From Bombardia bombarda (lineage: Eukaryota; Ascomycota; Sordariomycetes; Sordariales; Lasiosphaeriaceae): a DNA stretch of 64,000 nucleotides. Below the pieces are notes generated by a model, which did not search any database, had not been told where the DNA came from, and saw only the letters and a list, made by a program, of their open reading frames with translations. Location: contig JAULSR010000001.1 of NCBI GenBank assembly GCA_030512295.1, positions 4,363,001 through 4,427,000 on the forward strand, given 5' to 3'. A program made the position numbers and the translations under genes. Of the stretch, positions 33,166-45,400 are shown piece by piece. How positions within the stretch are numbered: position 1 is the stretch's first letter; each line of letters starts with the position of its first letter.

Positions 33166-36100
33166 TTAAAGTCCCACAACAACAGCCACCGCACCAACAA
33201 CAACCAGCCCCAAGCTGGCACCCAGCCTCGCTCCCCCGCTCACAGTCACAGGCACGTCGGCACCGCCACCAGCAATAGGGGTAGGCACGACAACGGCGGC
33301 ACCAGCACCCGCGGCACCGGTCGCGACCGGCTTGCCGATCGACACAGTACCATTGCCGCTGGCGTACGGGGCAGCAACAACAGGGACAGCAGGAGCGGTG
33401 CTGACAGCAGCCACGGTAGGCGCCGACGACGTCGCCTTGGCGATGCGCAGCGTGGTGAGCAGCTGGACAGTGGTGCGCTGGGTGGTCGTGACATCGACAC
33501 CGCCAGCACCAGCACCAGCACCAGCACCAGCACCAGCACCAGCACCAGCACCAGCACCAGCACCAGCACCAGCACCAGCACCAGCACCAGGTGCCTGTCC
33601 ACCGTTCCCGCTTCCGCTTCCGCTGCCAGACCCAGATCCAGTGCCGGTCGCCTCCGCAATAGGGCAGATCGTCGTGCTAACAGCCACGATCTCAGTAGTC
33701 ACATGTCCAAGCTTGGCAGGGCAGTTGGTCACGGTCGGCGCGCACGAGGTGATGGTGTACGTCTTGGTAGCGTAGACGGTCGACGTGGTCCAGCCCTCGG
33801 GAAGGTCTGTAGGGGCCGGGCCGCTGCCGCTGCCGCCCTTAGTGGGATTGGGAGATTGAGTTACGGGGCAGACGGTAGTGGAGATGGCAATGGTCTCGGT
33901 CGTGACCTGGCCAATCTTGCCGGGGCAGTCGGTGACGGTGGGCGCGCATGACGTGATGGTGTAGGTGGTGGTGGCGAAGATAGTCGAGGTGGTGAACTCC
34001 TCGCTGTCAGTCGCAGAGACGCTTCCGGAGGCCGAGGCCGAGGCGGAGACGGAGCCGCTGGCGGTTACAGAGCCGGAGACGCTTCCGCTTTCGGTGGCGG
34101 TTGCGGAGCCGGTTGCTGTTGCTGTGCCGGTGGGGTCCTCGGTGGCAGAGGCAGTCTCAGTGCTGGACGCAGTAGGGTCCTCGGTGGTGGAGGCAGTCTC
34201 AGTAGCAGATGCGGTGGGATCCTCAGTGGCGGAGGCAGTCTCAGTAGCAGATGCGGTGGGATCCTCAGTGGCGGAGGCAGTCTCAGTAGCAGATGCGGTA
34301 GGATCCTCGGTCGCGGAAGCAGTGGGGTCCTCAGTGGCAGAGGCAGTCTCAGTGCTGGACGCAGTAGGGTCCTCGGTGGTGGAGGCAGTCTCAGTAGCAG
34401 ATGCGGTGGGATCCTCAGTGGCGGAGGCAGTCTCAGTAGCAGATGCGGTGGGATCCTCAGTGGCGGAGGCAGTCTCAGTAGCAGATGCGGTAGGATCCTC
34501 GGTCGCGGAAGCAGTAGGATCCTCAGTAACAGAGGCAGTTCCGGTCGCCGAAGGGCCCTCAGAAGTAGAGGTCTCATCGTCGTCGCAGCCCTCATCGTCA
34601 TCATCAGTAGCGGTGCTGGTGGGGGCCGAGCTGGATGCAGTGGATGTCACATCCGGAGCCGATGTGATGGTGGCGGTAGCACTTTCGGTGGCATCAGTGG
34701 CAGTCTCGGTGGCAGAAGCGGTCTCGGTGACATCGGTAGCAGTGGCCGTCTCGGTGACATCAGTAGCAGAGGTGCTCTCAGTAGCAGAAGCAGTCTCGGT
34801 AACGTCGGTGGCCGAGGCGCTCTCAGTAGCGGAGACAGTCTCGGTGGCAGAGGCACTGGTGTCAACGGTTGATGTGGGGTCCTCCTCATCACAGTCCTCA
34901 GTGGATGTTGGCGCGGTCACATCAGTAGTGGTTGCGTCAGTCGCCGTGGTGGTCTCAGTAGCAGACGCGGTCTCGGTGGCATCAGTTGCGGAAGTGCTCT
35001 CGGTAGCAGAGACGGTCTCGGTGGCGGAGGCAGTGGGGTCTTGAGTTGCGGAAGCGGTGGGATCCTCAGTGGCAGAGGCAGTCTCGGTAGCAGAGGCAGT
35101 CTCGGTAGCAGAGGCAGTCTCAGTAGCAGAGGCAGTCTCAGTAGCATCGGTGGCAGTGGCACTGGTGCTGGCAGTCGATGTGGGGTCCTCCTCATCGCAA
35201 TCCTCGGTGGATGTCGGTGCAGTCACGTCAGTAGTGGTTGCATCGTCGCTTGCAGTGGTGGAGGCGCTAGCAGTCGTCGAAGACTCAGATGTGGCGGAAG
35301 CGGACGTAGAGGACTCGGTGACAGTCGCATCATCGCTCGATGTAGTGGAAGGCTCGGAAGTGGCAGAAGCTGACGCTGAAGTCCCGGTCGCTACTGTGTC
35401 GTCGCTGGAGGTTGTCGAGGCGCTAGCGGTCGTCGAAGATTCTGCAGTCGAAGACTCGGAAGTAGCGGAAGCCGACGTGGAGGCCTCGGTGGAAGACTCA
35501 GATGTGGAGGACACTGAAGCGGATGTGGAAGAAGCGGATGTCGAGGATGCAGAGGTGGAAGAAACCGAAGTCGATGACACGGAGGTCGACGTAGAAGAAG
35601 CTGACGTGGTAGTCGTGGAGCTGGTGCTGGAGCTGCTTGTGCTGGTAGACGTGGTAGAAGTGCTGGCCGAAGTTGTAGAGGTGACAGTCTTGAGCTGGTA
35701 TACGTTGATGTAGGCAATCTTCCAGTACACATCCTTAAAGGCGGCCGGGTTGTTCTTGACGTAGTCGGCGCACGTGTTGACCTTGGTCGCGGCCTTGCAG
35801 CCCTGGCTCCAGAGGACATCCTGTCCAGCAGCATCACCGCAGAAGTCGATGTTCAGTACCAGCTTCATGTCGGTGAAGGCCTTCTTGACATCACAGCTGC
35901 CGCTCTTGAGGGCAAAGTTGGGCTTGCCCCACAGAATTGGGTCGGGATTGCCGTTCTTGACATCCGTGGGTTCGGCGCCAGCTGCCCAGCTCCAGACCTG
36001 GAGACGGTCCGCCTGCCACTCGGTAGCGTAAGTACCACCCGTTGCAGCACCCCAAAGTCCATTGGTCTCGGGCACGCTGCAGCCTTCGTTTATGTGACCG

Positions 36101-36737
36101 GGCGTGTTGTTGTCGCAGTTAGGGGTGATGGTGCTAGGGTAAGTCGACGTATCGATCTTGCAGCTTCCCACCTGGGAAGATGTGCCGGTATGGGCGGTGA
36201 TGCGGTTTCTCGATGCCAGGTTCCACTCCTCATAAATGTCGAGCTCGCCATCGATAGGCCAGTTGGAGCCAGTCATCCAGAAGGCCGGCCAAGCGCCACA
36301 GACAGTCTTGGGAAGATGAGTGAACTTGGCGATGAAGAGACCATACTGGTAAGACTCTTGACTCTCGATTCTGACACTGCTTCGTCCACGTGCAGGGACA
36401 GTGGTAGAGTCGACACCAATGTACACATCACTACCTGAAATCGAAGTCAGGCCAAGGTCCTTTGCGTCAGCCTTACTTCTGTAGTTGATGAAGCCATGAG
36501 TAGGGTCAATGGCGTTGGGGAGGCCGCTATTGAAGTCGCTCTAGAAGGTCATCATGTTAGCAGTCTTTTTACCCCCTTTTTGTTGATAAAGTCAACAAAA
36601 CTTACCGTGAAGAAGTCAAACTTGTTGAAGAAGTTTGTCGAGTTGTACGCCGTCGTGACTTGATATGACTGAACGGCAGCAACACCTGAGGCGTAAGCCA
36701 AGGCGGCCGCGCCCAGTTTAACGAAAGTGGGAGCCAT
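33166..36737 (-). CDS. GPI-anchored GH16 beta-glucanase with long Ser/Thr repeat stalk
   Basis: Exons 36737-36606 and 36540-33166 (65-bp intron) join in phase for 1168 aa. Residues 1-22 form a signal peptide. The GH16 domain spans about 23-315; the catalytic signature is GELDIYEEW, nucleophile Glu near 143 and acid/base Glu near 148. Trp-rich substrate motifs (AWPAFWMTGSNWPIDG) fit endo-1,3(4)-beta-glucanase or a wall remodelling enzyme. From ~315 to ~900 runs a Ser/Thr/Ala-rich stalk with repeats (ATETASATEDPTAS units) and three acidic-Cys islands. Two related Cys modules follow (CAPTVTDCPGKIGQ and CAPTVTNCPAKLGH), then a Gly-Ser run, a run of about 16 Gly-Ala units and a hydrophobic C-terminus (ASLGLVVVGAVAVVVGL) as GPI signal. 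The stalk is unusually long for the family. I kept the 42-bp segment near 36434-36475 as coding because its residues match the family. Confidence 0.92.
33506..33591. repeat. GCACCA hexamer tract coding a Gly-Ala run
   Basis: About 14 tandem copies of the hexamer GCACCA (plus-strand reading) code a Gly-Ala run on the minus strand inside the GH16 stalk. The array is nearly perfect at the nucleotide level, so its length probably varies between strains. Confidence 0.85.
34142..34525. repeat. near-identical 192-bp tandem duplication in the GH16 stalk
   Basis: Positions 34142-34333 and 34334-34525 are two copies of a 192-bp (64-codon) unit. By eye they differ at only two bases near the right end (GTGGGGTCCTCA versus GTAGGATCCTCA). 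The unit itself contains smaller 42-bp repeats that code the TETASATEDPTASA motif. Identity at synonymous sites argues for a recent duplication or conversion. Confidence 0.85.
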
Positions 36738-38667
36738 TAGTAAAAGGCTTTTAATATTAGTGAGTGACTTGACGTGCGATACGTCAGGGGACGAGCAAAA
36801 AAGATGCTCCGGTCTCGCTGGAGATGCAAGAGATTGACAAAAGGAGCATCAGGCTAGAGAAGCAAACTCGCCCATGAGAACAAAGGACGGGCGCCTTGGG
36901 TTTTAACAGTCCGTCAACCTACTGTGATACAAACAATACTCCACACGCCCAGATTCGGGAAGGGGGCTGTGAACGTCGCTGGTAATCATTGGGGTTAGGG
37001 GAAAGGGGTGGCTCCCCGGGCCAGTAAACCAAGCCATATCAAGCCCAGCGCCGCCCACGCCATCCACAGAGCCATCTCTTGTCGAGATGCGAAGAGCCAT
37101 TGCTCACTGGGTGGCCCGACTAAACCAGTTCGAGCCCAAAGCTCGCCAGTTCGCGCAGGAGTTCTCCATCAACAAAGCGTGCAGGGGGATTTGGTGCCTG
37201 GCCCGGTGCGACCTTGTTGGCTCTGTGAAAGCATGATTCGAAATTGAATACGGCCTGTGGGCCCTGCCTATTGGTCAGGAATGCGTGTTTGGCCTTTCGA
37301 TGAAGGAGAGGGTGCCCACCCAGGACATGGGTCTCATGGGTGGCACTGACCATACACGAGAGCCGCCTGGGACGAGCTGACAGGACCCTGAATTACGTAA
37401 AGACAGAGAGACGCGGCTTCGTCGGAATAGGGTGGTGAGCCCAGAGGCTTTACATAGCAGCAGCCCCTGATATTCAGGACCAATCTGGCCATGTTGAGGA
37501 GCTTCAGCTGTTGGAGTGTAAGTAGCAGAGCATCGCCTTTCACGATAGCTTCTCGTTCCTGGCCCGTGATCTTTTCTTCGCCGGGACGGACAGGTACCTC
37601 ACTACGCTACTTGGTAGTCTGATGGAGCTCAGGGGAAATGTATCTGAAAATAGGTTAGCTAGGAGTCAATAGTAGCATTTCCTAGTCTCGTCGGCAAACA
37701 ATCAGAAGGTACCTTTGGAGGTGGGTGGTGGACTGGTGGTCCTGAGGTGGGGACAAAGATTGGACGCAGGAGCATGAAAAGACAACAACAGCCCAAGCGG
37801 GCGCATAAGAAAACCGCAAGAGGGGCCATTAAATCTCAATCCCCACTCGGGCACTGATGACCTAATTTGTCCTTTTCCAGGACGGCGGCGACTCACACAG
37901 TCGAGATCACGGTCGGGACTGGTCGAGTTCCATAGCTGAAAGAAAAGGCGTCTGGGGGCGCCCTGGCGTTTTGCGCCTCAGGAGGCCAGCTGCATGGGTG
38001 CTCCCTGGACATTATGGATCCCCGGTGCCATCATGCCGTGGAGCGCGCCCGGATTGACGAGATGACTGCCCGAAGGAGAAGCACATCAACGTGGCTGCAG
38101 AAGCTTAAATCCGCCTTGATCATTATCCAGATTCGACTGCCGCATTGTCGATCCCATCTCCATTTTTGGGAACGAGGTGGAATTTGTGATAGGAAAAATT
38201 GTCCAGTTCCATCATGACCGTTGTTATTTCCGGGCGAGGATTGGATACCTCTGGAGAAATATCGCTTGGCGTCAGCATGGCCCCATCACCAATTTGGAAA
38301 AGACGCGGAAACTAAAAGGGGAAAAAAACTTGAGATGTGACAAGCTAAAGGCCGTTTAGTAATTGCCCAAGTTCCAGACCACCCGTGCTATCGATTTTTG
38401 ATAAAATAGCAGTCATAAATAGGCAAATGATGGACTAATAACTTGGGCGTCGATGCGATGAATCCCTTTCCTTCCTTTCAGTGAGGAAGGCACCACTGGA
38501 CTTTTGGCCCCCCCTCTAGGTTGGCGCTTTCCATCTACGTACCTGCCTTGCCAAATAAAACAGCCGATAATGATTCGCCGTCCCTCTTGCTCTTTCCCTG
38601 CTCAAGTACTAACCAATGGCTCCGCTGCCAATTCCATCTTTAAAGCGAGATTGCACCTGACCTGTCT
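36738..38667. other. intergenic: GH16 upstream and Kre9-like 3' region
   Basis: This 1.9-kb stretch lies between two minus-strand genes. The left part should hold the GH16 promoter. ORFs in it are short and without motifs. No RNA gene is recognised and no gene is supported. Confidence 0.4.
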
Positions 38668-39445
38668 TCAATTGATAACAAACTCGGCTCTCTTCAGCCT
38701 GCGCTTCACCAATGCCGCCCTGCGATGCCGTCTCCTGAGACACCAGCTCACAACCGCGAGACCCACGACCGAGGTAACACCAAAGGCCACGCCTAACCCG
38801 ATAGCCAGTGGCTTGTTGACACCGGTGGGAGTCCCGCTTTGATAGTCGACCAGAGTTGGTTGCTGTCCCTAAGAGGATTTGTTAGCAAAACAGCAAGGAG
38901 ACAATACAGACTTTCCCACCGCTGCTTTCGTACCTTCGGTGAAGACGAGGACGAAGAATTCGAATCCGATTCTGAGCCTTCAGTAATTTGTGTCCCTATC
39001 ACGAAGAAGGGCGACTTTGCCAATGGGGGTTCCCCGGTCGTCCAGTTGGAGGGACGTAGTTCGAGCTGATACATGCCCGACTGAAGCCATCGCAGGGGGT
39101 ATGGAGCGCCCGACCAAAGGTACGAGTTCCCATTGACACTAGCTACCCAGACTATTAGATGGAACAGACTTTGTCTCCAGAAGACAGTTGTGGGAAGGGA
39201 AGGAAGGGGTCAATTGCCGTACTGGTAATGTTGGCCCTGTATCCATTCGCCTTGCCATCCGCGCTCTTGTCGATGAGCTGGGCCGTGATATAGAGCGGAT
39301 AGCTCTGAGATGCCACCCCGTCCCACGTCAACAAGAGGTCCGATCCGCCCGTGATGGCGTCGAAAGAGTTTGTGAATTCTGCCGTCACCACCCCAAGCCA
39401 GCCCACCAAGGCCAGCACGATCCCAAGCAAGCCCTGGAAGTTCAT
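38668..39445 (-). CDS. Kre9/Knh1-like N-terminal domain protein with a single membrane segment
   Basis: Exons 39445-39223, 39151-38934 and 38868-38668 (introns 71 and 65 bp) join in phase for 213 aa. Residues 1-22 form a signal peptide (MNFQGLLGIVLALVGWLGVV). The Ig-like Kre9/Knh1 N-terminal domain follows: FTNSFDAITGGSDLLLTWDG, then YPLYITAQLIDKSADGKANG, NIT, the strand SVNGNSYLWSGAPYPLRWLQ and SGMYQLELR. A Ser/Asp-rich linker of about 15 residues leads to a membrane segment near 168-190 (KPLAIGLGVAFGVTSVVGLA). The short cytosolic tail is very basic (CLRRRHRRAALVKRRLKRAE). Kre9-type domains are linked to beta-1,6-glucan and wall assembly in yeast, but this one-TM form is uncharacterised, so a wall-sensing or surface role is only inferred. 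Start choice: the ATG that opens the signal peptide. Confidence 0.87.
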
Positions 39446-42400
39446 GTTTTGGGCCCAGATGACGTCGTACGGCAGCCGCACATTGCGCGAAAGCCACGAG
39501 AGGAGGTTCTTGAGAGTCGAATCCACATTCCTGGTCTTGGGGATCGGGGGGTAGGACGGGTTTTAGACGGCCAAAGCCATATACCAGCTACTACTCTCTA
39601 CTGAACACGGAGGGTGCGAGTTGGGAAGGGTTGCACTACCCGAAGTCTCAAGACCGATGTTAATGGTGTAGAGGCTCTTTATTTTGGTACGCCAAGCTCT
39701 TTCTTAACTTTCGACATTCTACCGGTCCCAGGAATAGCATCGGGAAGCGGAGCGGCCTGTTTCTCGCCGGACCCGTGGCAGTGGCTCGGTTAAAGGGCGC
39801 AAATCAAGTACCGAACTAAACGTTGCCCACAAGACGCCCATGCTTGAGATGCGAGATGTGTCGGATGGTGCACCTCGGGGAACCGTGTGAGTAGCAATCC
39901 TTCCTGTTTAGCAATAGCACATCGGAAAGACAACTCGAGGTTGGCATAGGGTAGATGTCTACATTTGGCCAACACGTCGAAAAGAAGAAGTTCTGTTCCT
40001 GATATTGGCAGAGTTTGTATGACATTAGGATAAATGGGAAGCAAATGGCCCAGTAATTAATTGCGGGTCACATTTGATGAAAGCGCCCAGTCGCCGCCGC
40101 CGTTGCCTGCAGCCACCAGTCATTTATCCTACATCGACAAGCTGCCTGCCCGTTTTGGTCTGCAGCCAGAATTCCAAGAGGTCCTGTTGCCGCCCGTTGG
40201 CGTATGCAATGCAATGACAAAGTCTCGGCAGCCACATCATGTGTGCTTGGCCATCGGTTGGAGGCGCCAACCTATCTTGGTTCTTTGACTGCGAGCGTCC
40301 GGGAATTTGCGGAGAACCCTGGCGACGATCAACCGTCGGAACCAGACCAGACAGACCATGGACCTTCGTCTCAGACCTTCTTTTTAGCTATGGATTAATA
40401 GAAGGAGCGCCTTGCTTGGTGCCTTCCATGCTCAGAAGGATGACTCTTAACTTATTAATTTCTAAACAACGGTGAGAATTCGTCGTCGTCGCCGCCGTCG
40501 CCGCGCATCCATGACGTTGGACATTACATCATGTCATAGAAGGATTGTTGCTGACATGATCAGGAAGACCATGACGTGATGTCAGAATGGGGGCTGCCCA
40601 CAATCAGGACCCAGCATGGACACACATGCGCGAAGCTATGACACAGAGAAACAAGCCAAGCAGCCTGCCTTGTTAGATAATTCATGGCCGCCCATCAGAC
40701 TGCCTGCCCGCCTTACGCAACTCTCCATCTTGGCCAAGTGTGTACCCGCATGATAAGCCGCATATGAATCCACGGCATCCCATTTGGCCGTTCGCTGCCC
40801 AGGTGCAGGCCGGCAATCACGGGATGCCGCCGCCCGGTGGGGAGATGGTTGAACGGGCTGATTCAGCACCCATCCTGACCGGTGCAGGGGGGTTCTCGGC
40901 CTGCTCTCCAAAGAGCTCACTCAGTCAGTCCAAGAGGGGGGGGAGTACAAAAGGACGGCTGTTGCATCAAGCTGTTCGCCATCTCTCCCCTCTTAGGAAC
41001 AAGATCAAGCCGTATTGGTTATCGAATCTAGCTTCAGTTTCTATTATCGGCCTCGATCTCTTGAGACAACAACTGGCATCCAGCATCCAGCATCCAACAT
41101 CCAACACTCGACACCCCTTATTCAACATGTTGGCCTCGACTACTGTTCGTTCCACAAGCCGGTTTCCCTCTGGCCTGCGTTGGTATGGGAAACGGGGCAG
41201 AGAATTCTCTCAAACTCATAGGAGCCTTTCTCAGCGGAGTCCCTTGCAAGAGCTTCCTTTCTCGACATGCCCCCCTTCGCCATCCCATCTGACGACTTCG
41301 GCTCACGCACCGGGCCTTTAATTCACAAGTTCGCTGCTTCTGGTTGTTAGGCCATTCCTCTCTCACCTGCTATGGGCCATTCAAAGACTTTAGCAATGGC
41401 CGGGCGTGGGTTTTCGAAGGTCTCGACATTGTGGCTGGACGCCCTCATCCCCTAGTTCAGGACTCACTCAACAGCCATCTCATTCTCAATCCTCGGCCAC
41501 GCGAATTCAGGAGCAACACATCACCTTCATTCATCTCGGCTGTCTCAACCCCGAGTCCTACTGTTTCTCGAGATGAGGTCACTGGAGTCTTGTTGATATG
41601 CACCAGGGCGCGATAGACTTGTATCCATTATGGCTTCATCGCCTTGGAGAATCATGGTGCGTGCGAGAGGGGGTGTGTCTGCTGTCATGTTGATACCGAA
41701 TAAGCACTTCATCGCCTTTGATTGTGGGGGGCTGCTGTTCGAAAATCTCAGAACATCTACACCACAGAACCCCTCATCTCGTCCATTTATTTGCCCTATT
41801 TCCACACTTGGATATCAAGTTTTACTGTCCTGTCACCACTAGCTTCATTGCGATGTCCAGATGGTGACTAACCTTCACATTGCGGTATTTCAAGGAGGGG
41901 CCCTGAACTGGCCAGAACCCTGCATTACCTATGTACACCCAGTATATCTGCTGACCCAAACCCTTGGGGCCAATTCATCCCAGACATATCTGAGTTACAC
42001 CCGCCTATTACACAACATGCACCTTACCGCCTTGCAACCTCAAAGTACATCTTATATCAACGTGGCAGAAACCGGGCGGATAGTTTTAACTGCTTATCCT
42101 GTCAACTTGGGTTGGAAACATTTGCGGAACGAACAATAACGACATTTTCCTTTTTACGCAAAGTTCGAGATGGCTATCAACTACGCTGCCGTCTACTATT
42201 GTGGACATTTTAGGAGAGAAACGAGGCGAAACATGAAGTACGCTCGTACGACGGGATTCAGACTGGAACCGACTGCTGGGGATCACCAAGACTGAATCCA
42301 GGCAGCTGATATTTGCACGCACGCTTGCACCTCATATATGCACTTTAATTTTACCAGCATTCCATAGTTGAAGGCACTAGGTCATAGTGCTAAGCTGCTG

Positions 42401-45400
42401 GCTGGGAAACAGGGAAGAGTGGAAAGGAAGGCATTTGTAATGTAGCCATTTACTTCTTTCTTAGCGTTGATATCCGTTGTGTAATATTAAATAGTATCCG
42501 AATATGAGAAACGAATATAGCATGTTACCTAACCTGTGAGGTATACGTGATTGAAATTGATTGACGGTTATACCCACTTGGGTAAGTAGAGATCCAGTCG
42601 AATCAGCTACAATGATGGCCAACAAGTCTGCCAACACCCAGTTCGTGGGGAGAAAGTGGGAGTTGTTAGCAGACTTGTTGACTAATGCTGTACCTCACAG
42701 CTCCGGTTGTGAATTACTCAAGTCGATCGACTAAGATATCTGCCTAAAGGGTGCTAGTAGTAGAATCTATATAGATCAGATGGTAGCCAGAACCTGACAG
42801 TTGTACTTTAAGTCTAATCAGTTTAGTAGTGTCTGTGTTCAGCACTGCTGAGATGTGCGATGGGAACACGGACTTTGGAATGACCTCCTCCTGAGAGAAA
42901 TTGTCTCTGAGGGGTAAATAGTACCTCGGCAGCTATGAGACTGACATATGTGTGTTAGGATGGGGCTAAATTACCTGAGCATGGCTCTTTCCCTTTTGCT
43001 TTCTGTTTGTAGGTCTCTAGTTTCGATAACATTGGCAAGCGTACACTTTGACTGCTTGGCTTTGCAACGGCCTTTGGCGCCCCTAATGATATTGCACTCA
43101 CTGTCTACCCGGCAAGGTTATATACAACTCTACAGCATGCTTAAATTGTCCTGAATCATTAGATTGTTGGTGTCGCTGCATGGCAGTTAGGTGGTTTGGG
43201 TTGAGTTGGTATCGACCAACTGCCTACATAAGCAGCTAACTCGACGACCCAGATAGTCTAGTGCTATACGTACCTAAGTGTTCGGTGGCTCTCCTATTGG
43301 TGATCAAGATCGAGGCAGTAGATGACTTATGCTATCATCTTTGTCCGTGGTCTCTTCTCCCGATCGGGGGTATTATGCCGACTGGTAAGCAGGTTAAAAG
43401 GAAGTAAAACTATGTATGTACTGAGTTGTGACCGTTGGTCTTCCCCTTATCCCTTTAAGTTGTCTTTCTTTTCATTAAGAGTGGATAGATGATTATTCAC
43501 TGTTAGATGATGGAAATATGACTAAATGTCATTGCTAAACCTCTGAAGCATGTATCGAACTTAAGCTGTATATGAGTCAGGACTTTCCTTAAGTACAGTC
43601 AAGATATTCTACGTGACACCTTTTTAATAATATCATCATGCATTTCCGACTAGTTTCAGGACAGAATCAGAAGAATAGGCAGCCAACTTGGGATTTACAC
43701 GGTTGGAGACTGTGACATCGACCGGAAGAAATCCTACGCTTGTTAATGAGGCCATTTATGCTTGTCTGTTAAAGTCTCCACTTGAAAGCAAAAAGAATGA
43801 CGGCGATAGTGCCATAATAGTCATACCACCGGCCAGTGTCTTGTTTAACCCTATTTGGCCCCCAAGCACTACCTTGTCCAATAAACCAAGAGCTCTAGAA
43901 GGAATAGGGGGTGGGGTTGTTGACCGCGAAGAGATCCTTCTCCGACTGATTGTTTGTTAGCTCGTTGTATGCTATCCTCCTCCTTGCTCTTGTATATTTC
44001 GGGACATTTTCATGCCCTTCTTTCATTAGGGCTGAAAGCTTGCTGCTTTCTGCAAGTCAGTCAGCCCACATGAATCCTTTTTGTGTTGTTGGATCATCGT
44101 CCGCTAATGTATCTGGCCTATTCATCGCCCCCTTACCCGCCCACTGCTGTCAACCAACGTAGGTATGTAAAATAGGCAGACGACATTGCATGTCGATAAC
44201 GGAACTTCCAACGATCATGCCAAGAGATCTGGCCATTGCCAGATCTTTGCCATGCACATGTTACACATGCGCGCTTGTTTTCTCGATTTGGTAATATAAG
44301 GTGAGGTAGGTATTATTGGAGAAAAAGGGGTCAGCCATTGATTGGGGTCAGCCCCCAACCACCACCATCACCCCCCAATGCTTCTCAGCACCAAATTGTG
44401 AGAGATATTTCAGCATAGCTCACAACAGAAATAACGACAAGGAACTAGCTGCGATACTTAAAAAGGAGGCAGTATCAGCCTCAGGCTGTCTTGTCTGTCT
44501 GCCTCGGGGCAACCCCTTACCTACCTACCTCCCTATCTAGGAAACTTATTCTATGACGCTGTACGACGTACCGTGCATACTGATGGCAAATAAAACAGCG
44601 CACAACCTTGATAGAAGAAAGAGAAGAACATTTCAGAAGGAAAAAGCCTATCATAACAAAACCTGTCATAACAAAGCCTAAGATCCGAGACATTACACGA
44701 CACAACACGCCCGTCAAATCAGGCGAATGGGACAAGCTGACAGACAGATGCTCATAAGACAGGGCGAGACAAAACAAGGCAAGGCTGGGAACAGAAGGAA
44801 AGGGAGCCCAAGACAACGTAAGCCACCCTTTCCGCGCATCATCGATCGCGAGACCAAGCCTTTCTGGTCCCCAAAGAAGAGAAAAAAAAGAAAAGAATAT
44901 CGACACTTTAAGCCGCCCCAAGTACCATGTACCAGCAATAAATACCATGCTGCATTTGGTTACCGCACTTTCTCTCAAACTTTGGTTCTTTCTGCTGTCA
45001 TACCCACATTCGTTACCGAAGGCACTTTGACAAGGCTCACTCGTTCACATTCACCTTCCATCCCTTTCTTACCCATTACTACCAACTTGTGACTTCTTTC
45101 TTGATACAAGGGAGGTAGATATATATATGCAAAAGATAGTAATAAAACTGAGAATGTGAAGATTCTCGCCCAACATGCACACGTGAATGTTTGCTCATGC
45201 TTGCGGTGTGCCGTGGATGGTAGGTAGGTACTTTGCATAGTGCAGCTGCTTGCAAAGTTGGTGGGTGGGTGGTGTGTATCTCCAACAGAACATTCCTCTT
45301 ATCAAAGTGAAGGGACTCTAGGAGAAGAAGAACGACTGAGGAGATGCAGGATAGAATATATACGCTCCAATGCTCCATTCATCATGATCACTAATCCATT

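Noticed and set aside
33965..35044. 359-codon plus-strand frame rich in Val, Ala and Ser
   Set aside because: It is the antisense shadow of the repeat-coding GH16 stalk; repeats with a three-base period keep several frames open.
36434..36475. possible 42-bp intron in the GH16 gene (GTAAGG...TTTCAG)
   Set aside because: It is a multiple of three and its translation (KADAKDLGLTSISG) fits the family position before VYIGVDS, so it is kept as coding.
40740..41321. 193-codon plus-strand frame
   Set aside because: Low-complexity, with a tandem CATCCAG-type repeat inside; no domain.
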